The notes: generated from the sequence alone by a model not told the origin. A stretch of DNA of 64,000 nucleotides from Mycoemilia scoparia (GCA_027575805.1 JANBPU010000063.1:1-64000); one strand, 5' to 3'. Shown: positions 30,882-43,481, counted from the stretch's first letter. Program-made: numbers and translations.

Positions 30882-32316
30882 CATTAGTAGTTTTGACAAT
30901 GTTGATAATAATAATAATAGATTATGTATAAAGCTTTATTTTTATTATTTTATATGTTTTATTTTTCGCCCTTGTCCTTCTAGCACAAATTTATATTTGC
31001 CTGATCTCTAATAGAATTCGTTCCTACTAAACCATTTAGAATAGAAATATAATGAATTGATCCATTATGTTTAGAATACTCGACCTATCAAATGGTTGGG
31101 TGTCTTTTTAGTTAGGAGGAAGCTAACTATAATAACACACTATCTAAAACAGAATAAAACTTGACTCTTGATAATATAAAATATCAAAACAGTAATAGTA
31201 ATAATAATAGCATATATTTTCACAAAAAAGAAAGAGTGGGGGTGGATATAGGAGAAAGAAGTAGACATGACCTTATAAGTGGACAACGAATAAAATAGAA
31301 GCAATAGTAATATATGAGAAAAGAAAAAGAAATATAGCTATAGTAGTAATTAACAACAATTACGCCGTAACTGAGATATAATCATAAGATGGTATCATTT
31401 AAAAGACTTAGTTCAAGAAAGATGATGAATTAGTTAAAAAGTTCTCTAATATGACAATTTTACTCGCCTTTAAATAGGTTAAGTTAAGTCTTGTATGTCT
31501 AAGCAATCCGTTATAAGATTTGGATATATGATATTCCGCATTATAGAGAGATTAAACAATAATTGCGCCCTGAGTGCAACCCGAGGGTGTTGACATTGAG
31601 CAATTAATAACAGTAATAAAAGAAATAATGAACACACTAATAGTAGGTTTACAGAAATAAGGTGGCGTAGTAAGGAAGAACACGAAGATCTAGATAATTC
31701 CCGCTACTGCTATCATCACCAACATATTACAAAAGGTGTGGAAGTACCAAGCAGTACTAACGAATATTGTGGAGCAAGTATCAGCTGGTTAGAGGGATAC
31801 AACAGGTGGATAAAGCTGCCACTTGTACGTAAATGTGTATATATATATGTGTGTGTGGATAGAATAGAATAGGTTAGGTTAGGATAGGTTAGGTTAGGTG
31901 TAGTAGTGTAAGGAGATAAATTAAAGTCCGCATCAAAGATCAAGTAAATTTTTGGCTGTTGTTGAATACCGCTAGTGAAACGGCAATACAACACGAAGAA
32001 AATCCATTGTGCTCAATTTCCAAAATGTAAGATAAACCGCTGTCCATGTGAAGGCGAGTAAGTTGTTAAGCGGGCGGATGAGTCGATGGGTGGCGAAAAC
32101 GAGACACAGGCTGTGTCACTGAACATTGTAAAGCAAGGTAGGCTATTATAAGGTAGTATGTGTATATGAACCGTTATTAGAAAATCATTATCGTAGTTGT
32201 CATGATTATAGTCGAAATCATCGCTGCCACCGCCATTGCCATCGGCACCAGCAAAAAATTTGTGATGTGAAACCATGGATATTTTTTCGATTTGTGCTTG
32301 GCGCTTAAAGAAATCC
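30882..32316. other. intergenic region between the C1-dysferlin and velvet genes (tail to tail)
   Basis: Very AT-rich, with ATA/ATAAT runs (30905-30925, 31195-31212), a short (TATA/TG)n at about 31836-31858 and a telomere-like (TTAGG)n run at 31870-31898. No gene is seen. Confidence 0.55.
31870..31898 (+). repeat. short interstitial (TTAGG)n-like tract
   Basis: About five TAGGT units interrupted once by a single extra A. Outside any gene. Confidence 0.8.
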
Positions 32317-34474
32317 CTATTTCTGTTTTGCTAATGTGGGATTTGGTCTTCCTTTGTTTCGAATGGGGATCCCTGGCACCTGTTCGGCTATACATTTCGT
32401 CAATGGGGTGGATTCTGCGAACATCGATAGATCCGCCCGTCACAATATAAATAGCATTTAAAAACCAACCAAAAAATACCTTTTGTTAGATCTTTCCACA
32501 CAAAAAGAAAAATGAATCCATCACAATAGTTGTTGCTGTTGCAGTAATTCCGTGCGGATATTTCAGGCCCAATCAGGTACTCGACTCTTGTGCCTCATTT
32601 TGAATCAATCAATAGAACGAATGTGTGTATGTGTGTATACACGCTCCTGACCCCCTTGTTGGCTGGTCTATAACCGCCAATCATTTTTATCTGGCGATTA
32701 TAACCAGTTTTAAAAAAGGACAAAACCGCAACGGTTATAGTAATAACTACGGGGTGATGCAAAAATGATATAAAATTACTTACCAAAAACTCCAGGAAAG
32801 TTTTTTGACGAATATACATTAAAAGTGTTAGAAGTTGTATATGTTAAAACTTCACCAACTCGGCGGGGCTCTATTTCGTCATATCCTCTACTTTCGAAAT
32901 AAAGAAAATTTATCGTATGGAGGTCGTGGCATCCGATTAGCCACAAATATATACGCGCGCATACAAAAACATAAACACGATTAATTTGTAAATCGTTCAC
33001 AAATGGGGGCAGTGGAGATGATCAATGCTCATTTACAATACAAATTACATGGTAGGCCATGGGAATTATTATGTGGAAAAGGTACAAGGGACAAGGGCGG
33101 TGTTATAGCCACATGGCAGTGTCTCCTCTAAAAGTGTGCCAGAATAATCACTCCAATACTAGCCTAAAATGTATGGTTTGTGGGCCAGGTTTTCAGGAAT
33201 GTGTGCGAGTATACCAATTGGCACACTTTTGACGGAGAGCCTGCTAAGTTAGGGTGAGGGATGTGAGGAGAGTCATGAAATTTTCAATGATGATAATATT
33301 AATATTAATAAAGGCGTGGTAACAATTGTGTTTTAGGAAGGAAGATGCCTCATCGGATAAGGGATATGCAAGCCACACATCGGGTGTTTTATAGAGCATA
33401 TTATGGAATGAGATTTTTTGTTCCTAGTCAGCGCGCACATATCAGACAAAGGCTGATAGAAAGCGTGTGTAGATGAGTGAAAGGACAAGCAATGCAATGT
33501 GTGTTACCTTGGAATTCTGATCAAACTAAATCTCAGTCTGAACACGCCACTCGAGCGGACATGAAGGTCGGGAAAAACAAAATAGCAGCATTGTTTTTGG
33601 TCCATGTCTTTCACAATGTAGGCTGACGAAACCAATGCCCATGTCAGCATCCTAGTCTCCTGCAAGGGGTGGGTTTCGGCTATTGATGGCGGCAGCCCAG
33701 CTGGGCTTGGCCTGATAAGCACCACCGTAGCATCATTTTCGTCATCAGCAGATCTTAAGCTGGCGTTTACAACAAATCCTTCTGTTTCGTATGTTCTAAA
33801 GATATACCATATTTGGCATGTTAGTGTGTGTGGGTATATCGAAAATAGTAACAACAATTGCAGCAGCAATACTAGTAACAAAAATATCGTAGGAAATACT
33901 GTGCGTGTGTGTGGTTCAATGTATGGCCTTCTACCAAACCAAAGTAATTTTGAAATGTTCAAAGCGCCTCCACGCCTCTCTTTGAACAAATCCGATTGAT
34001 ATGGTAAGCAGAACATTTGTCATCCAAGATCGTGAGAGACGACTTTGACTGCTGGCTCAAAACCCCCCATCAGCCTCTTCTTACCTAGGGACAATCTCGT
34101 TCCCATCGGAATCTCGGATTATTAGCTGCACGAATGGCGGAGGATCAATGGCACGTCTGTCGCCATCGCCAAAGCCAAGCTCGCGTGTACTTCCTGGCTG
34201 CTGGACTATAACTAATTCGTAGCTTCTATAAAATCGGCGACAAAGTACATTTATATAAATCATAAAGCAATCAGCCTTTAGTTTCAGTGCCAATGGAGGC
34301 TACGACAATCAAGTTGCTCTTCCCCCTTTTATAGCTGGATGAAAAACGCTGTTCCTAGGTCTTTCGGAAGTTTTTGTCAGTGGCGCTTTTGACGACGGAC
34401 GCTCGCTGCCGGAACAGAATGCCTATAGAAAGGGCAGCATAAACTGACACTTGCCTATCTGTGCGGGTGTTCAT
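32317..34474 (-). CDS. velvet-domain transcriptional regulator (five exons)
   Basis: I assembled exons 34455-34474, 34085-34225, 33508-33795, 32784-32887 and 32317-32414. Phases agree at all four junctions, giving 216 residues. Introns 2-4 are GT-AG. Intron 1 uses a GC donor (AG|GCAAGT). Velvet landmarks are in order: SYELVIVQQPGSTRELGFGD (start of the fold), DRRAIDPPPFVQLIIRDSDG, LVSSAYIVKDMDQ, CYFVFPDLHVRSSGVFRLRF, NVYSSKNFPGVF, then ESTPLTKCIAEQVPGIPIR. The protein is essentially one bare velvet domain, as in small VelC/VosA/VelB-like members. Velvet proteins are NF-kB-fold DNA-binding factors, often dimers, that couple development, sporulation and secondary metabolism. Which subclass this is cannot be told by eye. 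Intron 3 (620 nt) carries a repeat copy. Confidence 0.93.
33118..33246. mobile_element. family C miniature element inside velvet intron 3
   Basis: The ends form an imperfect inverted repeat of about 25 bp (CTCCTCTAAAAGTGTGCCA against CTCTCCGTCAAAAGTGTGCCA). It is related to 27526-27650. It lies wholly within the intron 32888-33507 and explains part of that intron's unusual length. Confidence 0.7.
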
Positions 34475-37400
34475 TTTAAGGAAAGCTGAAATAAAGAGCT
34501 ATATACGGAAAGAAAGTAGATATACACAGTTGAAATAGAAAAACAAAAGAAGGAAATATAGGAAGGTAGAGAGCAGGGTAGATAGATGGAAAAATAGGGC
34601 AAAGAAAAGAAAGAGGGAGGGAGACACCACGGTATAAAAGTTTATATGAGTTTGTGCGTGCGGGGAAGACAAGAAGTTCCGTAGCGCTGGGTCGAGAGGC
34701 CTTTTGTATCACGTTGAAAGAGGGTTAACAGAACAAAACCAAAGACGTGTTGTGTGCTATTTTGCGATTAAGTGATGTGAGAAGAACAGGGATGTAGCGG
34801 ATTTTCTGCACATCTTGCTGGTCTGCCATTAAATAATGTACCATGCTCACCATGGTTCTCTCCTTCACCCTTGGCCTGGGCTCATCACTGGCTGACGGAG
34901 GGGGGAGGCGGAACGAGAAAACCACACCCTGGCCTGTACCCCTATCTACTTGTCTTCGTATAGACGTGCGAGCCACAAAGAGTATTGTGCTACACTGGCC
35001 CAAGACACACTTGGGGGACCCTCCGCTATCCACTCTCTCTCTCCCTGATACACCCGCGCTGCACCATCAAGGCTGCTGAATGATTGTCTGCCTGGCATGA
35101 ACGGCGTGCTCCTGTTGGTCTTTTTGCACAGCCTGTAGGGTGCTTCCAACATCCCTTCCCCAAACAAACGCTTCCTGGTCTGGCCTGTGTTATTGCTGGG
35201 ACTGCTACTGCGACCTGTGCCTCGCCTACCAGTCATGGATCTCTATTGCCATCCGTGCAGGCGGTGTGCTATCTTTCCAAATAGCAGTGCAACTTGGCTG
35301 TTTCCAAAAGACATGCAACTGCGCCTACTAATGAGGTGCCTTGCTGAGTATACACGTATATGCACATCAAGGTACTATTTCTTGCCGATATATGTGGATA
35401 TATACTGGTAACCTGTCATGCCAGTATACCAAGCCCTTTTCTGCAAGCCCTCCCAGTGTGCGAGACTTTGGTCATAGTCAAGCTAATTGTTGAACACTGT
35501 GCCCTTTTGATCGATTAGCATGCCATCATTAACAAAAATAGCATTGCGGGAATTCATTTGGGTATTGTGCATATGTGAGTTCTCAAAAGAGAACAACCTC
35601 GCATCCGGCCAATCATGTCTCATCTTCTAGCCTTTTTGTTCTGTGCTCACTGCCATTACACACACACAGCCAAGATGGAGAGCCAAGCTGTCTGATCCAA
35701 ACTTGTGTAACCTATGCTTTTGCCCACTAACTCCCAATGCCACTGCGTTTGCTGCCTCCATCACCAAGGATTCCTTGCCGCCATGACTTTCTTTCTCTTC
35801 TGCACCAAGCTGGTGGCTCGATCTCGGCATTAGCTCTCCTTCCCATATACTCGCATCAAATAGACCTGTTTTTGTCTCTTTGCAAACACACCCTGCCCTA
35901 CATTCCGCATTGTTTACGACACTGATCACCACTCGACTCACTAGTGGGTGTTACCCAGTTTATTTAAAGCCACTGGTGTATTCTATCTCTTGGGTGTTTT
36001 ATGCAGCCCGATGTACCCATCCTTACAAACGTGTCCACGCACAAGCAAGTAGACTGGGACACCGGCTCGGTATACGCTCCCTATATTTGTTTAGGCCACC
36101 AAGGTGAAAAGGGGCGCCAACAACCAACCGCTGCTCCTGAACGTGCCCCAGCAAATTCGGGCGTGACTACTAGCAAAGTATGAAAATTCACATGGCCCAA
36201 TAGGTTGGTAGGCACATCATCACGACCACTCATCTAGCTCTAAAGCTTGTATAAACAAATGGATTCCTCTTTGATCAAAAGCTTCGTACACAGAATCTTG
36301 AAAACAAAGCATGTTTGCAAATATATTGCTAATCATGTGCTTCCGAACTCAACGGCCACTTGTGTCTGCTTTGCTATAAGCACCATTCATAAAAAGGGCA
36401 ACATTTATTGTTATCAAAGCCTGTAGTATGGCAGCAGCGAAATCAAACGAGTCACGCAGCTGGCCAGTCCTCGGTCGGACATTGAACCAGGATGGGCTCA
36501 AGCATTCTCTCCCAGCTCTAGCATAATCCAAAGTACCAACTGCCTTTATTACAAAGCTATCTAGCATAACAAGATTTTTGCATAATGCGATGGTGAATCC
36601 CTCATTTACAAATGGCCCACCGCCAGCCCTGCTGTGTACTAGGACTATTCGACAGAATCATTTCCAGGAAAATACAAGGTTTATGTGGATCGCCTGTATG
36701 CTCTATGGAGCTTCGGATACACACTCATGTAATGCGGTGGTCCTGGTCTGCTTTCATTGTAATTCTTCAGCATTTGCTAGAGGACCCAGTGGTGGCGCTG
36801 CTGCTGCAGAGCAACAAGAGAAGCCATGAAAATTTGATCAAATTTTTAGCTTGCCATCTTGATCACCGCAACTGCCACCAACAGCCTCACCCGCCTCTTG
36901 CGTGGACCTTATGCTGCTGTGTCCTGCATATGGATCGTAGTTTTTGAAGTGTATCTTTTGGTGGCCAGCGATTAAAGGGGCAATTACAGCCAGATGGGTG
37001 GTCACAATTTATTAACAAATGGTCACGCTTCAAAAATAGCTACCCATATTCACAGATTTTTATCAGTGTTAATTGACTAACTAGCATACCTGTGCACATG
37101 CACGCATACAAATTAATGTTCTTAAAACCCCCAGCATGGCACCCAAGAACCACCAACCTGAGGTTTCCTATTATTTGGTGCAAGTTCTTTTGATCATCCT
37201 CCCTATATTTGGATATTTGGATGTATGTGTTTTCCTGTTCTATCTATCCTAACAGATTCAGTCGCCACCTTCACTGTCTAAATCTAGATGAGAGAAACTC
37301 ATTCTAGTTTTGCGGCATGTATGGCTGCTACCCTGTTTTTCCATGTCGAGTGCTATAGCTATCAGCTCTATGAGAACACCAAAGCCATTCAAGGGTATGC

Positions 37401-38787
37401 TGCAACTACGTAAGAGCGACACTCATAGTGCGCATTCATGTCAGCATGTATGTCTGACCTAAGGCGCTTTCACGTTTTAATAACTAACCGGTATACGACA
37501 AGACCATGAACGTCAGCTTATCAATAACATGCAAGAATATGTATGAGAAAAGAGCAACAAAACTCAAAGACTAATAAAGCTCTCGCCGTTTGATAAGACT
37601 AAATGTCTATCATGAGCACTTTCCCATGTTTACTGCTCTTCTTGGCCAAGGGGGGCAATTAGCAAGATAGAAGTAGTCGTAGCGATGATGCCTGGGAGGG
37701 AGTGGAAGTGGAGGCGTCGAAGGTACACATACTTGTTACCCCACAAAAATGCTCACGCACACATACATTGATACACACACACAGTCATACAAACACAGAC
37801 ACTGGCACAGACCCAAAACTTGCTAGTCTCAAGAAAAAGTCAACGTTGTTAATCCAAGAAGCTTGTTATTTAATGGCCGCTTTAATGGCATTGAGGTACA
37901 TCACCTGGCATGGCCCTCATTTGGCTTGTCTCTCTATGGCCATTGTTATTATATAGCTATAGAGAATCTTTGAAAGAAGACAGTTTTGGGAATCTATGGC
38001 ACCTCCACGGCCTTTCAAAACAATGGGGTTCAGCCAACCACTTGGGCTTCAAGGGGGAAGGAAGAGGGGACAAGGCAAAGAGCTCAGGTGGGCCATCTAT
38101 CTGCGTTCACCATCTAAGCCCCACTACAATTACGCACAAAGCCTACTACTCAGCCCACATACAAACATCCTTTCGTATGCGCATGTTTTTGATCTGGTTT
38201 GGAATGCTCTAACACTATTCTCATTGGCCAGCTGCTTTCTTTGTGGGATGCTTTCAAAACGCCTGCTTCAAACATGGCCCCAGGTGCGTGTTTGTTTGTC
38301 TATCCTATCTACAAAGTCCTGCCGTTTCATTTCTTTCTTCACACATTTGTTTTTGTGTTGTTTTTGTTGTGTGTTATTGTTGCCCTTCTGTGCTGTTGTT
38401 GCTAATAAGGACAAGCCTTATAAAACCTCTTGTTATCTGTGATTTCTTGTTACTACTGCTGCAGCACCCTCTTCGCCCACCAGCAATACCCTCTTTTTTC
38501 TTTACTTTCCTCATCTCTGCATTTGCTATTGCTCTAAATTATTCTCTATTTTTATTTTTCGTCTCGCGTGCGTGCACTATCCTTTCTATATCTAGTTTTT
38601 ACGATACCTGAGCAGGTATGTATATTTCTTATTTACTCGAACATATATACAAACATACATGTACACATCTTTATATGTCCCATAGCCCATTGAAATAGCC
38701 AATTGACATCTTGGCTCAGCACCACCAACTAACTCCGCTCTGCCGCTTTATCTTTCTAATCATTTATTAGAGAAATATACCGTCAAA
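34475..38787. other. 4.3-kb divergent intergenic region between velvet and G-alpha genes
   Basis: No gene is supported on either strand. The part at about 34800-36200 is visibly GC-richer than its surroundings, and a full family A element lies at 36931-37046. The last about 900 bp before the G-alpha ATG is pyrimidine-rich (CTTT/TTGTT), as expected of a fungal promoter and leader. The length is large for a fungus and suggests extended regulation or long leaders. Confidence 0.55.
36931..37046 (+). mobile_element. miniature inverted-repeat element, family A, full length (116 bp)
   Basis: Ends TGGATCGTAGTTTTTGAAGTG and CGCTTCAAAAATAGCTACCCA, flanked by TA. The interior has GATTAAAGGGGCAATTACAGC and TTATTAACAAATGGTCAC. 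Confidence 0.88.
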
Positions 38788-40233
38788 ATGGGTTGTAACA
38801 TGAGCAAGGAGGACCTAAAGGACAAGCGGACCAACGAAGAAATTGAAAACCAGTTGAAGCGGGATCGCATGAACCTACGCAATGAAGTCAAGATGCTCCT
38901 ACTCGGTAAGTTTCCCTAATAGTAACCATGAGTCATACGGGTGACACCAAAACACTGCCTGGTGGCAATATGTTCCAACCAACTAACTAAAATACACATA
39001 TCCCTACTGTTTGCTTATAACTATTGTTTACTACAGGTGCTGGTGAGTCCGGTAAAAGTACCATCATTAAGCAGATGAAGCTTATCCATGATGGCGGATA
39101 CTCTCGTGAAGAGCGCGAGTCATTCAAGGAAATTATATTCTCCAACTCTATCCAGTCTATGCGTGTTATTCTGGAGGCTATGGACGCCCTGGAGATTTCC
39201 CTGTTCAAGGACGAGAGCCAGGTCTATGCAAATATCATCCTTGAGCAACCAAGCCAGATTGAGTCAGAGTACCTCCCACCAAAGGTTGCTGAGGCCATCA
39301 AGAAGCTTTGGGAAGACCAAGGTGTCTTGACATGCTTCAGCCGTTCGAACGAATACCAACTTAATGATTCTGCAAGCTAGTAAGTCTTTTTCCAACTCCC
39401 CATGCATATGCACCTTTCTTTGGACTCTGGGAAAATGGTGCAGCGAAAAGCTCGCCACACATAAGCTCAGGCTGCTACTGCTGATGCCACTTTTCTCTTT
39501 GATAATTCTTGACCCATTCTAATGAGCTTGGCTTTTCCAGACGCCACACTTCTATTTCTATGCCCAAATTTAGCAGCTGCTATAATAACTCCAACTATTT
39601 TTGTATTCACAATCACTTGTTCTGTGTAGCTACTTTGAGTCTATTGATCGTATTTCCCAGCCAGACTATGTTCCCACGGACCAAGACGTTCTTCGCTCAA
39701 GAGTAAAGACCACTGGTATCAACGAGACCATATTCAGGGTTGGTGAGCTCACCTACCGCATGTTGGATGTTGGAGGTCAGCGTTCTGAACGTAAGAAGTG
39801 GATTCACTGTTTCGAGAACGTCACAGCCATTCTTTTCCTTGTTGCAATTAGTGAATATGACCAGGTTCTTATTGAAGATGAGACCGTTAACAGAATGCAG
39901 GAGGCTTTGACCCTCTTTGATTCCATTTGCAACTCGAGGTGGTTCATCAAGACGTCCATCATCTTATTCCTTAACAAGATGGACTTGTTCAGTGAGAAAC
40001 TCCCCAAGTCAGCACTCAAAGACTATTTCCCTGATTACGATGGTCCTGAGGGTGATGTCAGTGCAGCAAGCAGTTATATATTAAAGCGTTTTGTGTCTCT
40101 TAACCAGTCCGACACCAAGCAGATCTACACCCACTTTACTTGCGCTACAGACACTACACAGATTAAGTTTGTCATGGCTGCTGTGAACGATATTATTATC
40201 CAGACCAACCTTCGTGATTGTGGTCTTCTCTAA
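38788..40233 (+). CDS. heterotrimeric G-protein alpha subunit (three exons)
   Basis: Exons 38788-38905, 39037-39379 and 39630-40233 are joined by GT-AG introns of 131 and 250 nt, giving 354 residues, the exact size and numbering of G-alpha-i. MGC at the N-terminus provides myristoylation (Gly2) and palmitoylation (Cys3) sites. Nucleotide-binding motifs are all present: GAGESGKST (40-48), the switch I Arg178 in RVKTTG, DVGGQ with catalytic Gln204, NKMD (269-272) and TCATDT. The C-terminus is DCGLL with Cys351 at the pertussis-toxin position, which places it in the Gi-like fungal group. It relays receptor signals (nutrient, pheromone, light or osmotic cues in fungi) to adenylate cyclase or MAPK modules. 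The specific pathway is unknown. Confidence 0.97.
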
Positions 40234-40450
40234 GCGATGTACTCTTTCCCTATCATCAGTATACATGCACAACAAAGCGACAACATTATTACAGTATGTG
40301 TTGTAAAGTTTAGTGGTATCACTCCTCACATCATTGGTATCTCTCCAACCTTTACACAATTAACCGCGGAATTTATCAGATCACGCGTGCCAACACCACT
40401 ACATTTGCTTCATTTCAACTGTTCTCTTGAAGCCGCACAAACTAACTCCC

Positions 40451-40453
<3 letters not shown>

Positions 40454-40482
<29 letters not shown>
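40454..40482 (+). repeat. (CT)n microsatellite
   Basis: About 14 CT units, 220 bp after the G-alpha stop codon, probably in its 3' untranslated region. Confidence 0.9.
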
Positions 40483-40484
<2 letters not shown>

Positions 40485-40868
40485 TCACAGACATAGTTGC
40501 AAACTATTATTAGCCTATTAATGTTAATTTACTCTTCCAGATTTTACACACTCTCACTACTACTTACTACCTCTCTCTTTCTATATCTCTCCCATTTCAG
40601 GCATATTTTTGTTTCACTTTAATTTAGCTAGCTATTTTCCCCTTTTTGGCTAAAGAGTTGAATGAATGATGCATACATCAGCTTTCAACTTTAGTATTAT
40701 TACAAAATGATTCCGAACTTTTCCAAAACTATAATATGCCAAAGCCCTGTTTAAAAATTCACTATAATCGTAAATGGTAACTGAAGTTAGTCGGTGTGGT
40801 GACTTGTAGTGAAACACAAGCCAAGATCTTAGCTATGAAATGTATCATATTTTATACGCCAATGTTGT

Positions 40869-40947
40869 TGGAGGATGACCATTTGCTAATAATTGTATGG
40901 CCGGTATTTATTAACTAATGGTCACACTTCCAAAATAACTTCACGTA
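40869..40947 (+). mobile_element. miniature inverted-repeat element, family A, truncated
   Basis: The right half is recognisable (TTATTAACTAATGGTCACACTTCCAAAATAACT split over two blocks). The left end is lost. Confidence 0.55.
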
Positions 40948-41357
40948 TGCTAATTTTAAAGACCACTGGTTCGGAAAATTGTTGGATTTTTGCATGAATT
41001 TAAACGAAAAGTAGCAAAGCATGAGCCCACTTTACAAAATGAATGGTTCTAAATGGTGGTCTATATTTTCGACTAAATCGACCCCAATAAGCCATTCTTG
41101 GGTAGTTTGTTTATTATGTTGGTTTGTATGTGTGGGCGTGGATGTGCTGTTAATCATCGGGTAAAATTAAATCATCTCTGTCATGATTATTTTATTTTTT
41201 CTCTCAAACTAACCAGGTTTTGACCAAAGTTAAAAAGTTATTACAATACGCATAATAAAAAACTATAAAAGCTTTTGGAGATACTTGGCGGCTGGATTCC
41301 ATTCATCCTTTTCTTACATATATCACTTTATTGTTTTCAACCTAGCAAGTATTAGAA

Positions 41358-43321
41358 ATGGCACATAAAAGAGTAAGTAGTAAAAGTATTTACCAGTATT
41401 ATAAATGCGAGAATACATACATGGGTAAACTCTAGTAGTTGGTATATTCATATTGGAATTGCACATTTATTTCAAGAATTAAGAAAATTCAAATACCAAA
41501 GCCCGATAAAATAAAATATTTACTTTGCTCATTTGCGGTCTTATTCGCATTCACACACACGCACATATTTAACAATAAAATACCAATACCAATAATCAAT
41601 ATATTAGAAGAAAAAACGTACCCAAAAGCAGGCTCAAGAAGAAGCCGAGCTAGCATCAACCGAACCAAAAACCCCTAAATCATTTGTCGTAAAGTCCGGC
41701 AAAGTAGGAAGAACCGTTGCAAACCTGGTCCGTGATTTCCGTCAAGTATTAGAACCAAACACCGCCACAAAGCTAAAGGAACGCAAAAGCAACAAAATCC
41801 GTGACTATGTCAACGTTGCTGGCCCATTGGGGGTTAGTCACTTTATGATGTTTTCACAAACCGACGTGGGTACAAACCTAAGGATTGCTAGATTACCTCG
41901 AGGCCCCACCCTTACCTTCCGGGTTCAGAAATATTCATTAACAAAGGATTGTTTAGCTTTACAAAAAAATCCCCGAAGATCTGGTGCCGAACAAAAAATT
42001 GCTCCGTTGCTTTTATTGAACAACTTTAATCCACCCAAGTCATCAGGTGTTGATGCCTCTGCTGGTGGTGTTGAAGCCCAGCAACAGCATCAGAAATTTA
42101 AACTAATGACAGCAATGCTACAAAACCTATTTCCAGCTATCAACCCCGCTAACATGGTTTTGGCAGATGCCAGAAGAGTTGTTTTGTTTAACTATAACAC
42201 AGAAACCGATTCGATTGACTTCAGGCATTATGCAATTACCGTCAAGCCTATTGGAGTCACCAAGGGCGTAAAGAAAATCATCACCAACCAGGATAAATTG
42301 CCAGATTTGCACAAGTTTGACGATGTCAGTGAATATGTTTTGAGAGAGGCTTTTGCTTCTGAATCTGATGTTGAAGATGGGCCTGATAGTTCGGTCACTT
42401 TGTCACAAAATTATGTCGGAAGAGGTAATCGCAGATCTGAACAAAGAGCCATCAAGCTAGTCGAATTGGGTCCTAGAATGGACTTGAAACTCATCAAGAT
42501 CGAAGCTGGATTGTGTGAAGGAGATGTATTGTACCATTCTTACAGTAAGTCATCGCTGATATTACTATTATTATTGTTGTTGTTGTTGTGGGACAATGCT
42601 TAATTTTAATTGTACAAAATAATCAACCACCATATTTCATGCTTACTGATGTGAAATTTGCACAATAATTAGTTCATAAAACCGAAAGGGAAGTCAAAGA
42701 GGCTCAAGAAAGACGTCAAAAGATCCTGACTGAAAAGGCACGCCGGCGCAAGGAGCAAGAAGACAATGTGGCTAGAAAGAAGGCAGAAAAAGAAAAGGCC
42801 AAAAAGGCAGCAGCACGATCAGTCCAATTCAATGAACCAGAGTCTGAAGATGAAAATGACGGTGTTTCGGAATTAGAAGGTGAAATGGAAGAAGGAAATC
42901 TTTCAGATGTTTCATTGGATCAGGATTCTGATTCTGGCGTTGATAGCGAATCAGATGATGAAGACGAAGTCCCATCATTTGGTGGTGGCAAAATGACTGA
43001 CGATTACGGGTCCAACAATTTGTTTACAGAAGATTCAGAATCCGGAAAGAACGATAGCAGCAGCGATGGCGAAGAAGGCGGTGCCGTTGAAGAAAGTAGC
43101 AGTGAAGATGAAGATGCTGCAGCCATACAAAGTAAGTCAACAACGTCGTCTACAATTCGTTGTGTTGATGCATATATGGATATAGTTGCGACTATTAATT
43201 TAATTTGTGCTGTTTTATAGAAATGAAGAGTAAGCGTGCTCGTACATCAAAAAAACCTTTCCAGGCCAAGAAAAAGCAACAGCAGAATAACAACAACAAC
43301 AAAAAGCGGGGTAGAAAATAA
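41358..43321 (+). CDS. SSF1: ribosome biogenesis protein SSF1/Peter Pan, Brix domain (four exons)
   Basis: Exons 41358-41372, 41608-42544, 42673-43131 and 43221-43321 are joined by three GT-AG introns with matching phases, giving 503 residues. The tiny first exon encodes MAHKR and joins KKKRTQKQAQEEAE, reproducing the basic start of the family. The Brix domain has the diagnostic DYVNVAGPLGVSHFMMFSQT and IARLPRGPTLTFRV, and later RRVVLFNYNTETDSIDFRHYAI. It ends near VELGPRMDLKLIKIEAGLCEGDVLYHSY. The C-terminal part is a Lys/Arg-rich helix, an acidic Ser/Asp/Glu run and a basic tail (KKRGRK). Ssf1/Ppan acts in nucleolar 27S pre-rRNA processing and 60S assembly. It is convergent with the NUP42-like gene, 160 bp apart. 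Confidence 0.96.
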
Positions 43322-43481
43322 AGCAACATTCTTATTCTAATAATGATAGTTGTAGCATTAGCATTAGCAACACAGTCTATTTGCTAATCTTTCTTAAAAT
43401 AAAACAATAAAAATAGATAAATGATATGGGTGGATATATTATTATATGTTGTATAGATATGTGGATATAAAAGCATTGTGT

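Larger units (their letters stand above)
40234..41357. other. intergenic region between G-alpha and SSF1
   Basis: The G-alpha 3' flank carries a (CT)n tract (40454-40482). A degraded family A half element lies at 40869-40947. No gene is seen. Confidence 0.55.

Noticed and set aside
32013..32276. Acidic Gly/Asp/Asn-rich frame just after the velvet stop
   Set aside because: No donor before the TAG at 32317-32319 would bring it into frame. Probably 3' untranslated sequence.
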